Source: Pisolithus tinctorius (taxonomy: Eukaryota > Basidiomycota > Agaricomycetes > Boletales > Pisolithaceae). From it: a stretch of 64,000 nt of DNA. Shown one piece after another: positions 1 to 10,970 of the stretch (its first letter is position 1; every line of letters starts with the position of its first letter). Both the position numbers and the translations under genes were made by a program. The notes below the pieces were generated by a model, which worked only from the letters and a program-made list of their open reading frames with translations, made no database searches and had not been told where the DNA came from. The stretch covers positions 1 to 64,000 of the forward strand of contig JANFAH010000015.1 in assembly GCA_024663395.1 (NCBI GenBank), given 5' to 3'.

Positions 1-499
1 GAAGATACTGCCAGCCCTTGTTGCAGAAGGGCTTCATGGCTGCGTTTTGCTGCGATGTCTCAGCGAACCGATCATAGTTATCTGTAAGATCAAATACGTA
101 CCTTCACACCGACGAATTTTGCCCATTTCTCTGCATCAGCTGCTCCACAGATATTCGCACCGTTCTCGTTGTCCCAATGTTCGCCTGATCCGCTGCGATA
201 AGTCATGATTGCGTTGTACATATGTTTAAGCTACATCTAGTGTCAGCATAGCAACTTTAGAATAGAGAAGGACGTACCGATCCCCATTTAATCGACACAT
301 TCTTCGAATCCTTGATTTTACCGGACCTGTGGAGCTTGCGAATGCTCTCTGCAGCTTTCGCATAAGTCGCTTGTCAGAAGTTGCCAGCGTCAGCCCGCTC
401 TGAGCGATTTGTGTGCAGGTAATCAACGAGGGCAGCGACCTCCTCATCGGTCCACTTGGCATGCTTGGATTCTTCCTCTATTTCCCCCGCTGTTTCCAT
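1..499 (-). pseudogene. SANT/Myb-like DNA-binding protein, 5' part (window edge, one in-frame stop)
   Basis: Read on the minus strand from an ATG at 499, the frame gives METAGEIEEES, then AKWTDEEVAALVDYL, and after an in-frame TGA it continues ATYAKAAESIRKLH and KDSKNVSIKWGS. A GT donor follows at about 278. The next exon (acceptor just before LKHMYNAIMTYRSGSGEHWD) carries ENGANICGAADAEKW and ends in a donor at about 103. A third piece, AAMKPFCNKGWQYL, runs off the edge. Conserved Trp residues, the KWGS step and the GxHWDNExGANI block match the Myb/SANT-like proteins that are abundant in agaricomycetes; some of these derive from transposase-associated DNA-binding proteins. The TGA after GNF, where relatives have a sense codon, suggests a pseudogene, though a single sequence error would give the same picture. 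Target DNA and function are unknown. Confidence 0.6.
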
Positions 500-639
500 T
501 AGTTCAATGATATTTGATCCTAAGACGTCGAAAAGTTCGATTAGTACTCGCCAGATGTGATCACATCAAGTATCAGCAGAGGCGAGATAGGGAGGGAGAG
601 ACATGCTACCATCAGGAGGGAAACCAACATTTCAATCTC

Positions 640-1080
640 CGACACTTTGGCCCAGATTTTTCCACCACCCGTCAAACAAGAACAATCCATGAAGTTCATA
701 AACTACAACTGAACTGCACTTTCCATACAAGCTCTTAGTGATAATTTGGGTGGGCATACCTTGGGTTACAGTTTGGACATCATGCCCTTAACAGCATAAG
801 CAAGTGGTGTCAGAAAATAATTTGGGTGCAACACACCCATACCCTGACCAGCCTCACCCATTTCAACATGCACTTCTCCACCTTGACAGTAACCATGCTA
901 AGCTGCCATGATAATCTGCCAGTTAGGACACACCTTCTCCTGCAGCTTGGACATCCAGAGGTGATCCACTGCCAGATTGCCCTTGAAAGCATGATTAAGT
1001 TGTCAGAAAACAGTCTGGGTGTGACATACCTGAACCCTTCTTTTTGTTTTTCTTTTTTTTCTTCTTTTTTTCTTCTGTTT
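640..1080. repeat. CpG-free spacer with an imperfect direct repeat
   Basis: No gene is recognised between 500 and 1,140. From 721 to 1080 I find no CG dinucleotide in six 60-base rows, unlike both flanks. Two segments starting near 796 and 990 are imperfect copies (AGCATAAGCAAGTGGTGTCA versus AGCATGATTAAGTTGTCA, then a TTTGGGTG/TCTGGGTG block), about 195 bases apart. A pyrimidine-rich run with long T tracts follows at 1,035-1,085. The short ORFs here have no recognisable features and lie in simple sequence. Confidence 0.45.
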
Positions 1081-1149
1081 GTTGGAACTTGACTGGCTGT
1101 TGAGTTCCAGACATTGAAGGCCAGCTGCCGCTCTGCAGAGATGAGTGTG

Positions 1150-2025
1150 AGCTCGCTCCAAAGAGAATCAACAAGGTCCTCTAAGCCATGAAAGCTTACT
1201 TTTCTCTCCAAGTCAAGACGAAGACGAAGGTAAGCACGCTGCCCTCACTGTAAGGAAACTCGTCGATCGACTGATCGGCCAACTGACCCGGCCCCTACTA
1301 TATGATGCATCCTATTTCATTTTCTTATTCATCGTGTCTCACCTTACTGTACAGTATATAATCTTCGTCGCGTCGTTCGTCTCTCTCCTAGCGTTAACCT
1401 CTTGTTACCAGCGTTAGGTTGGCTATAATACTCATATTCCTTCGTCAACGCACGCTATTACAGCAGAACATCACACTCACATCACCTCGATCGTCGCCTC
1501 ACCTAAAGAAGCTTTACTTCAGAGATGGCGTGACTCAATTGCAGAGGATATGCGCCCGTGTTAGACTAACATCAACTTGGAGGACAAAGGCGATTTGTTC
1601 GAAGGTTACGTAATCGGTTGCGAAGAACCGGTACGCAAGGAAAACGATGACAAGGAAACGAACGCCGATACTCGGACTGTTCCAAACCTATGGCCCTCGG
1701 AACCCATTGGGTCCCACGAAGCCCTTGTCAATTACTAGTACATTGAATGATGGCATACCGACGGTGCCAGCGCATCTCATCCCATTTCGTGGTAAAGCCC
1801 GCTGCTGTAGGTGTCAGAAATGTCCTATTCCGCCTCTTTGCCCTTGCATTGGATCTCCCTGAAACATACTTCGATGACAAGGTACGTTCATTCCTACGTA
1901 TCCAACTTTCCTTGCCGATGGTTTTCAGACCAGGAATTCTGCTGCAGCCATGCACATTATCCATTATCCACATCAAACTGGTCCCGAAGACGATGGTATT
2001 GTTGGAGTCAGTGCCCACTCAGAGT
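1150..2025 (+). pseudogene. 2OG-Fe(II) oxygenase copy A, 5'- and 3'-truncated
   Basis: The piece contains degenerate versions of exon 3 (INKVL, a stop, then AMKAYFSLQVKTKTK at about 1,160-1,232), exon 4 (about 1,510-1,735, ending in the conserved WPSEP-type segment), exon 5 (LFRLFALALDLPETYFDDK, about 1,820-1,880) and exon 6 (HYPHQTGPEDDGIVG then SAHSE, ending near 2,025). Exons 1-2 are missing. Instead of the 7-base exon and catalytic 3' half, the sequence changes at about 2,070 into an unrelated repeat that leads into a HET fragment. The family is the isopenicillin-N-synthase-like non-heme iron oxygenases. It cannot encode an active enzyme because the distal His and the RxS site are absent. 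Confidence 0.7.
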
Positions 2026-2075
2026 AAGCATCCCACCTATACCCTTGAATCTGCCATGACCAACTGCAGACTTTT

Positions 2076-3293
2076 GCAATCACGTCTGGCTTGTCGTGCG
2101 CCGATGTATTTCTTTGGTGGCCGTTCGTGCTACGCTACGTTACTCAAGCTTCAAATGCTACGTGAGGCTATGGCCTCTGACGATCGCGTATCGTGCCGAC
2201 GTTCAGGAGACTGAGTCATTTGCTACAAGCCAAGGGCTCGGACGTGGATGGACCCTCCAAGAACTGCTGCCCCCACCCCCCTACCGTTTTGTTCTACACT
2301 CGAACCTGGTCGCTGTGCAAAAACATCGAGTCTTCGAATCATGAAACAGATGCTGCCACACTAGAAGAACTTTCAGGCGCAACCGGAACAGAATCTCGGT
2401 TCCTCACTGAATGTTTACTCCTGCCATGGACGACGCACGGTCGAGACTTTGATGGGCATCGTCACGCCGTACCATCCGCCCCGAGGACGTTGCCTATTCG
2501 CTTTTGGGGATTTTCCATCTCCATCTACCCGTCCTCTAGCGAATCTGCAGAATTTGCCCTGGGTTGCCTGCTAGGAGAAGTCATATCACAGTCTGGGGAC
2601 ATCTCAATGTTGGACTGGGTCAGGGAGGCGTCGACGTTTCATAGCTGCTTCCCCACTCGCATTACATCGTACCAAACGTTGCCATTGCTGCCTGTTCTAC
2701 CACCTGTCGCACAAGAGCAGTCTTCGACAGCGAGTCAACACTCTGCGTCGTCCAAAGCACTGCGAAAGTTGTATCGCTCGCTCACTAAATCGCCCCTCCC
2801 ACGATTTCTGAACCGACGCCTTACATTGCCATGTTTCTCATATCGTGTCACAGCGTTTCAATTGAAGAGCGCAAACCCATCCTCACCGAACTATACATAT
2901 GAAATGTCGCCCCTGCCTCGATTCATGAACCGACGCCTCATGTTGCCATGCTTCCCCTATCATGTCGCGGCAGTCTCGCTGCGAAGTGCAGCTCCATCCT
3001 TACCGCGTTATTCATATGAAATACATGCGTCCGGTTTGTGGCTAGTTGGGATTAGGCTGCCAGAAAAGCTCGAAGATGCGGCGACGGAAAATGCGACAGG
3101 TTCTTCTCTGCAGCTTGTCCGCCTTGGGACAATCATTTATCGCCCTTATGTTGAACGAACTGTCTCGCAACGAGTACAAACGGATTGCCTCGTCCACTCT
3201 TATCGCAGCTCATCCTGTGAACTCAGCCAGCATCCTCCAAAGCAATATTCGGATATTCAATATTGTCTAGATATTCATGGTGTTGTTGAGTAG
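2076..3293 (+). pseudogene. HET-domain protein fragment (C-terminal part)
   Basis: The frames around 2,190-2,340 carry RLTIAYRADVQETESF and GRGWTLQELL, a strongly conserved block of fungal HET (heterokaryon incompatibility) domains. Downstream, an open frame to 3,293 carries the region after HET, including SGDISMLDWVREASTFHS. The same order of motifs is found in the second HET remnant at 9.5-10.7 kb, so the two are paralogues. The N-terminal SHRWGE-type core is missing here and the core motif is split between frames, so it is a broken copy. HET proteins trigger cell death after fusion of unlike mycelia; nothing here shows activity. The C-terminal part has a 39-codon tandem duplication (SPLPRFLNRRL and SPLPRFMNRRL) at about 2,790 and 2,907. 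Confidence 0.65.
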
Positions 3294-3419
3294 GCGTTGA
3301 TCGGTACGATAGTCATATTGTACCTAAAAAGGGTGATATCATCCGTGTGCATGAAACAACACACTGGTCAACCCATTTGATTGGAAATACGTTGTCTCAG
3401 CGAGAAAGAACCGGTACAT

Positions 3420-4610
3420 ATGGTCGGAACGGCAACTCACTCGTCCATCGTGCAAACTGGTCTCCGATACTAGGTACAATCAGCTGAGCGATTTGGATCC
3501 CTTCCAGATGACCAATGTTCACGGAATTGGCGGTGCATTTATCCATTGTTGAGTCTCCGAGTTTAACACCGGAATGGCTTGAACACCGGAATATAGTGAA
3601 GCACTGGATGTTAGTTTAGTCCAGAATTGGGAAGGTCAGACACCTCGAGAACTCCAACCTGGAAACTACGGGGAAGGTTTCAGAGCATATTCTAAGGTAT
3701 AAGTAGGATGCTTACTCTGTGGAGGCACCGAAGCCGACGATCAGGTCATCATCGGAACTCGTTTGAGGTGGATAATGGAGAGCCCGCATGATCGCGGCAG
3801 AATTCGTGGTCTAATAACTGCCAGCGAAGATAGTAGGGTATGTAGGAACGATGGTACCTTCTCGGCAAAGTATGCTTGAGGTAGATCTAATGCAAGTGCA
3901 AAGATGTAGAGCAGGACCTTTCCAATACCTACAGCTGCGTGGATTGATCACAAAACGGGATGAGGCACACTCGAACAGTATGTCATCTTAAAACGCATCA
4001 GTAACTGAGACAGGGCCCGCGGAACTCAGCGGGTCCCAGGGGCCTACGTTTGCACTAGCCATAGCGCCGTCATTCGCTTTCTTTTCATCAAATTTACCTT
4101 GGATACCAATTCTTCTCAACCGATTTTGAAGCCTTCATGCAGATCGCCTCGGTTGACTGGGTCGATGTTGGAGTCTAACGCGGGTGCGTACCCTTTGCAA
4201 TTCACAGCTTCTTCATGATAAAGCTTCTCCGGACGAGGTGAAGATCGAGCCGATGCAAGGATGGTGGAGCCTACCTTCGTTTTCGTCTCGAGTGGGAGAG
4301 AAAAGTAAGCTTCCATGGTCGAGAAGACCTCGTCAATGGTCTCTTGGAGTATGCCAAGATCGCTAACTGCAGATAGCTTGTCGGAAAACGACAGATGTTA
4401 AGGCCGAGGACCTGTGCCCACTGTAAAAGAACCTGACGTTCATCCAGGCATCCGAAGCAGTCCGTTCTTGTACATGTTCTATATTGCTGTCCAATGTGTG
4501 AGTCCAAGTAGTACTAGAGGTAAGAGACGACGCACATGATGGGATACTGTCGAAAGAACCGCTCACCGAGCCCACAGCTTCAGCTGGAGAATCTTGCCAG
4601 GAGTCTCTGT
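3420..4610 (-). pseudogene. 2OG-Fe(II) oxygenase copy B (minus strand)
   Basis: Reading from about 4,610 downwards, the remnants are exon 1 (SVSGSFDSIP), exon 2 (DAWMNVRFFY, upstream part deleted), exon 3 (MEAYFSLPLETKTK, start 4,316), exon 4 (KLYHEEAVNCKGYAP and DSNIDPVNRGDLHEGF, then a WPxDPAEF-type end near 4,010), exon 5 (FALALDLPQAYF at about 3,870-3,900) and exon 6 ending near 3,730. Exon 8-9 traces follow to about 3,440. Exons 10-11 were not found, so the distal His/Arg ligands are absent. Copy B is opposite in orientation to copies A and C-H. Deletions and frame breaks make it a pseudogene. Confidence 0.65.
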
Positions 4611-4624
4611 TACTCATCATACAT

Positions 4625-7600
4625 CATCGATCCCTTCGAAGTAACCCCACTTTGCCAATAGCCCATTGGACGAGTAACCACGACCGATAACTCCAAGCCT
4701 GAGGAGGGCACCCTGGTATACATCCGTCTACATTGCTTTCCAGACGCTCCGGAATGAGATCCGTACCTCGAACGGATGCAGATTGCGAACTACTCGGGCA
4801 TGATTTCCCCTCACATGCTGAATGGCGCAACGGCTCCACCTTCATTCTGACAGACTTCGCCATCCTGCCTTGGACTACATTGAATTGGGCAGGTTACACG
4901 CTTGATGATATTTTGCTTCTCTCGCCATCTGCTGTCCCTGAAAAACGTGCATCAGTGCTTGGGGGGCTCGCGAGGGTCGCCCTACCGTCTAAGTGTGAAC
5001 CTTAAGGACGGTGACTTTCTAGACAAGATCGGGGGGTTCGTTGAGCAGAAGGTGGACTTCAGCATTATGCGAATCCTTGCTGTAACGCTTTCAGCCATCG
5101 ATGAACGCGGTATGTAGCGTCGGCGCCATGGCAGTCCGTTTGTGACTCGCATGCTTACCTCCGCTTTCTGTAAGGAGGTGCCGCCCGATTCCTCACTGCT
5201 TACGCTCCCGTATCAGGAGAGCTATCCTGGTCGTTCCCAGAAAAACGCGGAATGTACCTGGGGGTCCATCCGAGATTCTCAGAAGCCTGCTCGTGTACTT
5301 CTACTGGCTTTCTCACCATATTCTTGCCAGTAACACCGGACCAGCGTTAGGACTTTCGATACCCGCAACCATTGTCAGCTCTCATGTACAACTTCTATCC
5401 ATCGCCACTGACGTTCGTCAACCTTTCTTCGAGTATACCAATATACCTCCCGATCCGGATGTCTACCTCGGTCCACTCAGAGAGCGTCTCCCATAGTACA
5501 ACCATTAGATTCCCAGGTCGCACTTCCTACCTATCAGAAGATGTCAAGACTGGCTTATGGCTCTGCTTACACACCCATTGAGACCGGGAATATCGCCCGT
5601 TTTTCGCGACCTGTCTACTGGTTGGGATGCGTTAGAGGTGGACGTCGTGCGAGCTATACGACTATTTCGCGTCTCGCGCGGTCTGCTCCAGCACTGGGGA
5701 CTCGGCGTGCATGCCCTCGGACCTGCCGAGATGGTGGTTGCGTGCATGACGGTGTGTGTGCATGAGCATGGCTTCGGCAGTGCTGTATCTGGAATGGACT
5801 CATCGGCAGAAGTCTTCTGGGACGATCCTATGGAAGAGTCGATGGTGTGGCTAGTAGACCGTTTACACTAAAGCAACTTCCAAACCCCCCTCCAGCTCCC
5901 TCTGCCACCGTCACTCGCACCGAAATGATGACTGCCTCGCTTCACCCGCTCACCTCTCAGAACCACTTGGAAATCGCCTCGCAGACGCATCTCCGACAGC
6001 CTCCATTCTATCAGTTTTATACGGGTCTTGTCGCACTATACACTGCCGTGTCCTTCATCCACCCCATCTACATACCTCTCCCATGCGTTACACAGGTGAC
6101 TACCGCCGACTTGTGTGGTGCGAAGCTGCAGATGGGTCGAGCGGCAGTGCCGATGCCGTAACTCAGGTGGGGAGGACGGTTCATCTCGGCTCAGAACGGG
6201 TCGTCTGCTGTGGCTTGGGATGATGGCCCGCTCGCACAGTGCGTCGGCATTCCCGGACGTCAGGGAGTACTTGCACCCCATCGAATTTGACGAAAGGATT
6301 CTTGGGGCGTCCTTTCGGACGCTACTGGCAGATAGGAATGCGCCACAGGGGCTTGGGCGCCTCCTGGCGGTACTTCGTATTGCGCGTACAGAGTGGCCGG
6401 ACCTACAAAGGATTGCGCGGATCGCTGAAGATAGGACGGACTCTCACCACCGAGCGGTCCGAGTCGATCATCAGGTTCCCTTGTAGGACCAACAATGCTT
6501 CGCATTCTAAACCGGGCTGACGCTCCAACTGTGCACGAGGTCTTGTTGTACTGCCAGAGTTCAAAGGGTGAATTCTTGAGGCCGTCGTCATGCTTCGAAG
6601 GCAGTTCTATAGCTGAGAGAGAGATGGATGGAAAATGTACGGAGTGCAATTAGCGTTTATATGGCCGAGTGGGTGCAGACATCTTCAGGTATCGCCGTAG
6701 CTGACGATCCTGGCTTCAAGTGTGCAGCAGGACATATATGTGATAATTCGGGTCTAACACTGGGTTCCATTGCAACGGTGCAGTATCTTGACCGGTTCCT
6801 CCTACGGGGCCATCAGTGATTCAACATCGAAGACCTCAGTCGTGGAAGCGTTTGGCCCTCAGGAATGAGGTGGAAAATGAAGTGGACATGGAGAACTTGG
6901 TAACGCAGATTGCAACCCGACAAGTATTGTCCTCTGTGCCAAATCACCTTGTCAGTACTGTGATCCCAAGAAACCGAGAGCAGTAAAAGAATGCACGGGT
7001 GTGTCTTCCAAGACATTGGATTGTAGGGAACGTGCGACCTCACCAGAAAGTGACATCTGTCCACTATCTTTTACCTCTCTCTCGCTTCTGTCCTACATCG
7101 ATGTCCCTGTCTTATCGGGTAGTGCTCGAAATCAAGTGCCTCCTGCCGTGGATAGGTTGTGTACGCGTATGAACATGGCAAGTTGAATCGTACATGATTG
7201 CGACGTGGAATAAGAGAGATCGCATGAGGTACTGCGAGGAACCTGTGTAAGATAGAGCGGAATTCCGAGAGGAGAGGGATGGAATATTGGGACATCCGGT
7301 GAACTTGATCGATCCTCGTACGTCGCTCAGATTCTCAACTGCGACACCCCTGATTGATGGTCACTATTATTACCGGTGGTAGGCAGCTCAGTGGTGTGGA
7401 GGATGTCATCGCCTGATGCGTCTCTGTACCTGGCCTATCCACCAGGTCTCCGTCATTTTTCATTTGAGGCTAACTCTCTTGCAGTTGCATCCGGTCCTCC
7501 GCCCAATGCGTCGTTGCCAAACGTTGAAGACAGGTGTGCACATTGGCTCTAATGTTCCCGATCGCCCGGTAGCCTCGTACTAGCCAGTCGATCGAATGGT

Positions 7601-8215
7601 TAGTCGTACATCTGGTCAGCAGCAGGCCCTCGAGTCGACAGCAGCTTCCTTTCCTCGGAGAAACCCATGTAAAGGGAGGCTTATCAAGAAACTCGAGGTC
7701 TAGGGTATGTCCCGTACAGGTTTGAGCGCTACGGGCCATGCTGTTCGTGGGCCTTAGCCTCCTGTGCTCTCTCACACCTCGACGTCCACCAAGTGGGGCG
7801 AGTTCCTTCCCAGCTCTTCAATCTGTGTGACTCGGGCAGTATACAATCCGATTGTGATTGTCGTTCAGTTCCTGCTTGCACCTTTCCCATCCATCGGTGA
7901 AGTTCCTATGGATCCATTGTCCCGTCACACATATTGACCTCCATGTAGTTCCGTCCACGTTTTGGTCTCCCCGGCACCCAAGAGTGTTTGCTCGATTCTC
8001 TGCCTTTACTTGTGAGTTCTTTGACTATTGTTAATCAGTTTTGTTAATTCGGGTAGCATTTTGACATTAAAGGTTGCTTTCCCTCATTTTCTTTCTCGCG
8101 TTCGACGATAACGTATGGCTCAACTACTGTTCCTGGCTTATTGCGGCTGATTACTGAATTTATCCTGAAATCACAACTATTTCCACGACGCACGTTTTCC
8201 CGGCGTACCTGACAG
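4625..8215. other. Stretch without a recognised gene (3.6 kb)
   Basis: Several medium ORFs occur (for example 4,733-5,005, 5,557-5,871 and 6,115-6,486, all plus), but none shows a domain I recognise and none joins convincingly to its neighbours through splice sites. The 104-codon frame at 5,557-5,871 (DLSTGWDALEVDVVRAIRLF, ending MEESMVWLVDRLH) is the most protein-like and may be a relic exon. CG dinucleotides are frequent, so the segment differs from the CpG-poor blocks elsewhere. I see no RNA gene, promoter or terminator signal that I could defend. Confidence 0.35.
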
Positions 8216-8221
8216 CATTCA

Positions 8222-9196
8222 ATGGATTCGATGGACGTCGTTTCCCACCAACGAGTAGATTTGGAGCGTTGTCCGCCAGGGCATAATGATCGGGTCCGTG
8301 CTCTCTACAACCTAGCGGAAGCCCTCGACGAGAGATTCCAGATAGAGGGGAAAATTGATGATGTGGACGAGGCAAATGATTTACACCGTGCAGCATTGGA
8401 ACTACCTCCCTCTGGACATCCTGATCGCTCTTCGTCGCTCAACGACCTTGCTTCCTGTCTTGCAAATGGATACGAGAAACTGGGGGCAGTTACCGCCCAG
8501 GAAGAAGCCATCACACTCGGGCGTGCAGCACAAGAGCTCCGTTCACCAGGGCATTCTGCTCGTCATGTGTCTCTCAACAATCTCGCTTATTATCTTTGGC
8601 AGAGGTCCCAGAAACAAGTTGCGATGCAGGACTTGGACGAGGCGATTGAGCTGCACCGGGCAGCATCGGCACTCCGTCCACCTGGACATCCTGATTGTTC
8701 TTCGTCGTTCCACGACCTTGCTCGCAGTCTTGTCGATAGATACGAGGAACAGGGGGTAGTTGCCGACCTCGAAGAAGCTATCACATTCAGCCATGCAGTA
8801 CTTGAGCTCCATCCACCAGGCCATCCTAATCGTAAACATTCTCTCTCTAGTCTCGCTTATTACCTCGGGAAGACATCGCCAACACAGGCTGCGGTGCAAG
8901 GTTCTGGCAGGGTAAATTTTCTACGCCGAGCTACGTCGGCACTCCGTTCAACAGATTATGCCGATACTACTTCCACGCTCCACGCACTCTCACTACATCA
9001 TTGGTGCCAGTTTCGGAAGCAGACTGCAGTAACCGATTTGGACGAGGCCGTTTGTCTTGCGAACTATGCCTTGGAGCTCCGACTGCTGGAAGACATGTCG
9101 CCTGTTGACCAACTCAATTTGTTCATTAAAGAGCGGCTCCAGCGGCTGGCTCAGGGGAAAACTGGCCTGAATCGGTCAACCTTGATCGAGCAGTAG
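8222..9196 (+). pseudogene. TPR-repeat protein fragment of NLR/HET type
   Basis: The frame encodes 324 residues made of about six repeats of 40-44 residues. Each has a PPGHPDRxxxLxxLAxxLxxRY helix pair followed by DLDEAIxLxRAAxxL. This is the degenerate TPR pattern common in agaricomycete TPR/CHAT and HET-associated proteins, which form solenoids for protein binding. The TAG at 9,194-9,196 does not end the homology: the same frame goes on as HAIDHLHKAISLHEF for another TPR-like turn before decaying. HET-domain remnants begin about 350 bases downstream on the same strand, so the two were probably one TPR-HET gene that has since broken. The first ATG at 8,222 falls inside a repeat, so the true N-terminus may lie upstream. 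Confidence 0.7.
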
Positions 9197-9539
9197 GACA
9201 ACCTATGTGCCCTTTGGCGGGACTTCAGGCACAAATTTCGCACCCAACATGCAATCGACCACCTTCATAAAGCAATATCCCTGCACGAATTTGTTTCTGC
9301 AACCCCGTCCCGTTGGACATGCCAGTCACCCCTTGAACCTTCATGACCTTGCACTATGCTTAATAGAGGGGTTTGACGATACAGCCAATGCTGGTTGGTG
9401 TTTTGGACAAGGCTATTTCGCTCGAACAAAAGGCGCTGGAAACTAACTGCTCCGGAGACCTGAGTTACGACATATCCTAGGACCGTCTTGCAACCTATCT
9501 CCAGATAAAGATCAAACCCTCAGATTTCCACGGTATCTT

Positions 9540-10730
9540 CCATTCGGTCGGTCGCTACGGAATATGAGGTCAGCCAAGTCATTCGACACGTCGTTTTTGA
9601 GACCCTCGAAAGCATGCCAACTAGACTGCTACACACGCAAATGGGCACCCTGTGCAGCCGGGATGAGCAGATATCAAAATTGCAATACAACCGGCTGTTG
9701 TCTTCGGCCATGTCATATGACCCTGTGGAAACGAGTCGGCCGTATCCATGCTGACGTCTCGAGATACTTCCGGTTTGTCATGTTCTCTCACCGCTGGGGT
9801 GAAGGTGAACCATTACTCCGCGACATTCAAAGTTGTCCAATATATGACATGACATCGGGTGGGTTTCACAAAACTTCGGAAGTTCTGTCTTACTGCTTTG
9901 AAGCGAGGTACCTGTGGCGTGGAGCGATACCTGCTGCATAGATAAAGATAGCAGTGCTGAGTTGCAAGAGGCGATAGGATCGATGTTTGGGTGGTATCGA
10001 CGATCTGCCTAACGATCGTGTATCTTGCCGACGTTTCTAAGACTAGGACATTTACCGGAAGCCAATGGTTCGGACGCGGATGGACTCTCCAAGAACTGTT
10101 GGCCCCCCACACCGTCCTATTCTACACTCGAACCTGGTCGCTGTACAAAAACATCGAATCCTCGAATCATAAAACAGATGCTATCATACTAGAAGAACTT
10201 GCAGGCGCAACCGGAATAGAATCTCGGTTTCTCACTGATTTTCCCCTGGCATGGATGATGCACGCTCGAGACTTCGATGGGCATCGTCACGCCGTACCAC
10301 CCGTCCTGAAGACGTTGCCTACTCGCTTTTTGGGATTTTCAATCTCCATCTACCCGTCCTTTATGGTGAATCTGCGGAATCAGCCCTGGGTCGACTCCTA
10401 GGAAAAGTCATATCATATCACGGTTTGGGGATATCTCGATGCTGGACTGGATTGGGGAGGCATCGACGTTTCATAGCTGTTTCCCGGCCCGCATTGCATG
10501 GTACCAGCCATTGCCATTGCCCCCTGTCCCTCCAGCCGGGCCAGAAGAGGCAGTCATTGACGGCGAGTCAACCGCCTGCGTCATCCAAAGCACTGCGAAA
10601 GTTGTACCGCTCGCTCATTAAGTCACCCCTGCTACGATTTGTGAACCGACGCCTACGTTGGCATGTTTCTCCTATCGTGTCACAGCGGTTGAACTGACGA
10701 AGGCGGATCTATCCTCACCATCGAGTTGTA
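9540..10730 (+). pseudogene. HET (heterokaryon incompatibility) domain, frameshifted
   Basis: Over several frames this carries the HET core in order: RFVMFSHRWGEGEPLLRDIQ (about 9,770-9,830), CCIDKDSSAELQEAIGSM and FGWYRRS (about 9,935-9,997), IVYLADVSKTRTF and GRGWTLQELLAPHTVLFYTR (about 10,012-10,130), then RPEDVAYSLFGIFNLHLPVL YGES (about 10,307-10,370) and DISMLDWIGEASTFHS (about 10,430). These are the three classical HET blocks plus the C-terminal block. At least three frame changes are needed (near 9,840-9,930, 10,000 and 10,248), so no product is expected. Known HET proteins act in allorecognition and programmed cell death after hyphal fusion. The TPR ORF just upstream suggests a TPR-HET architecture. 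Confidence 0.75.
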
Positions 10731-10970
10731 CATATTCCAGGCATTTTGTTTGAGGTCGCTTGAGATCACGGTGCCGGTGAATCCTACAAGTCTTATTGTA
10801 AGTGTTCGTGCCGTTTGGCGAGATTGGTTGAAACCTCATACTGATCCTCATGAAAGCGTACTACATACGTAGTCACCCATAATGAAGCTCACTTGCCTTT
10901 CGTTATCAGATAGGCGCCGTATACTTACACAGAGGATGAATGACAAAGCTTCGTCCCGTGTGTGAGCAAG

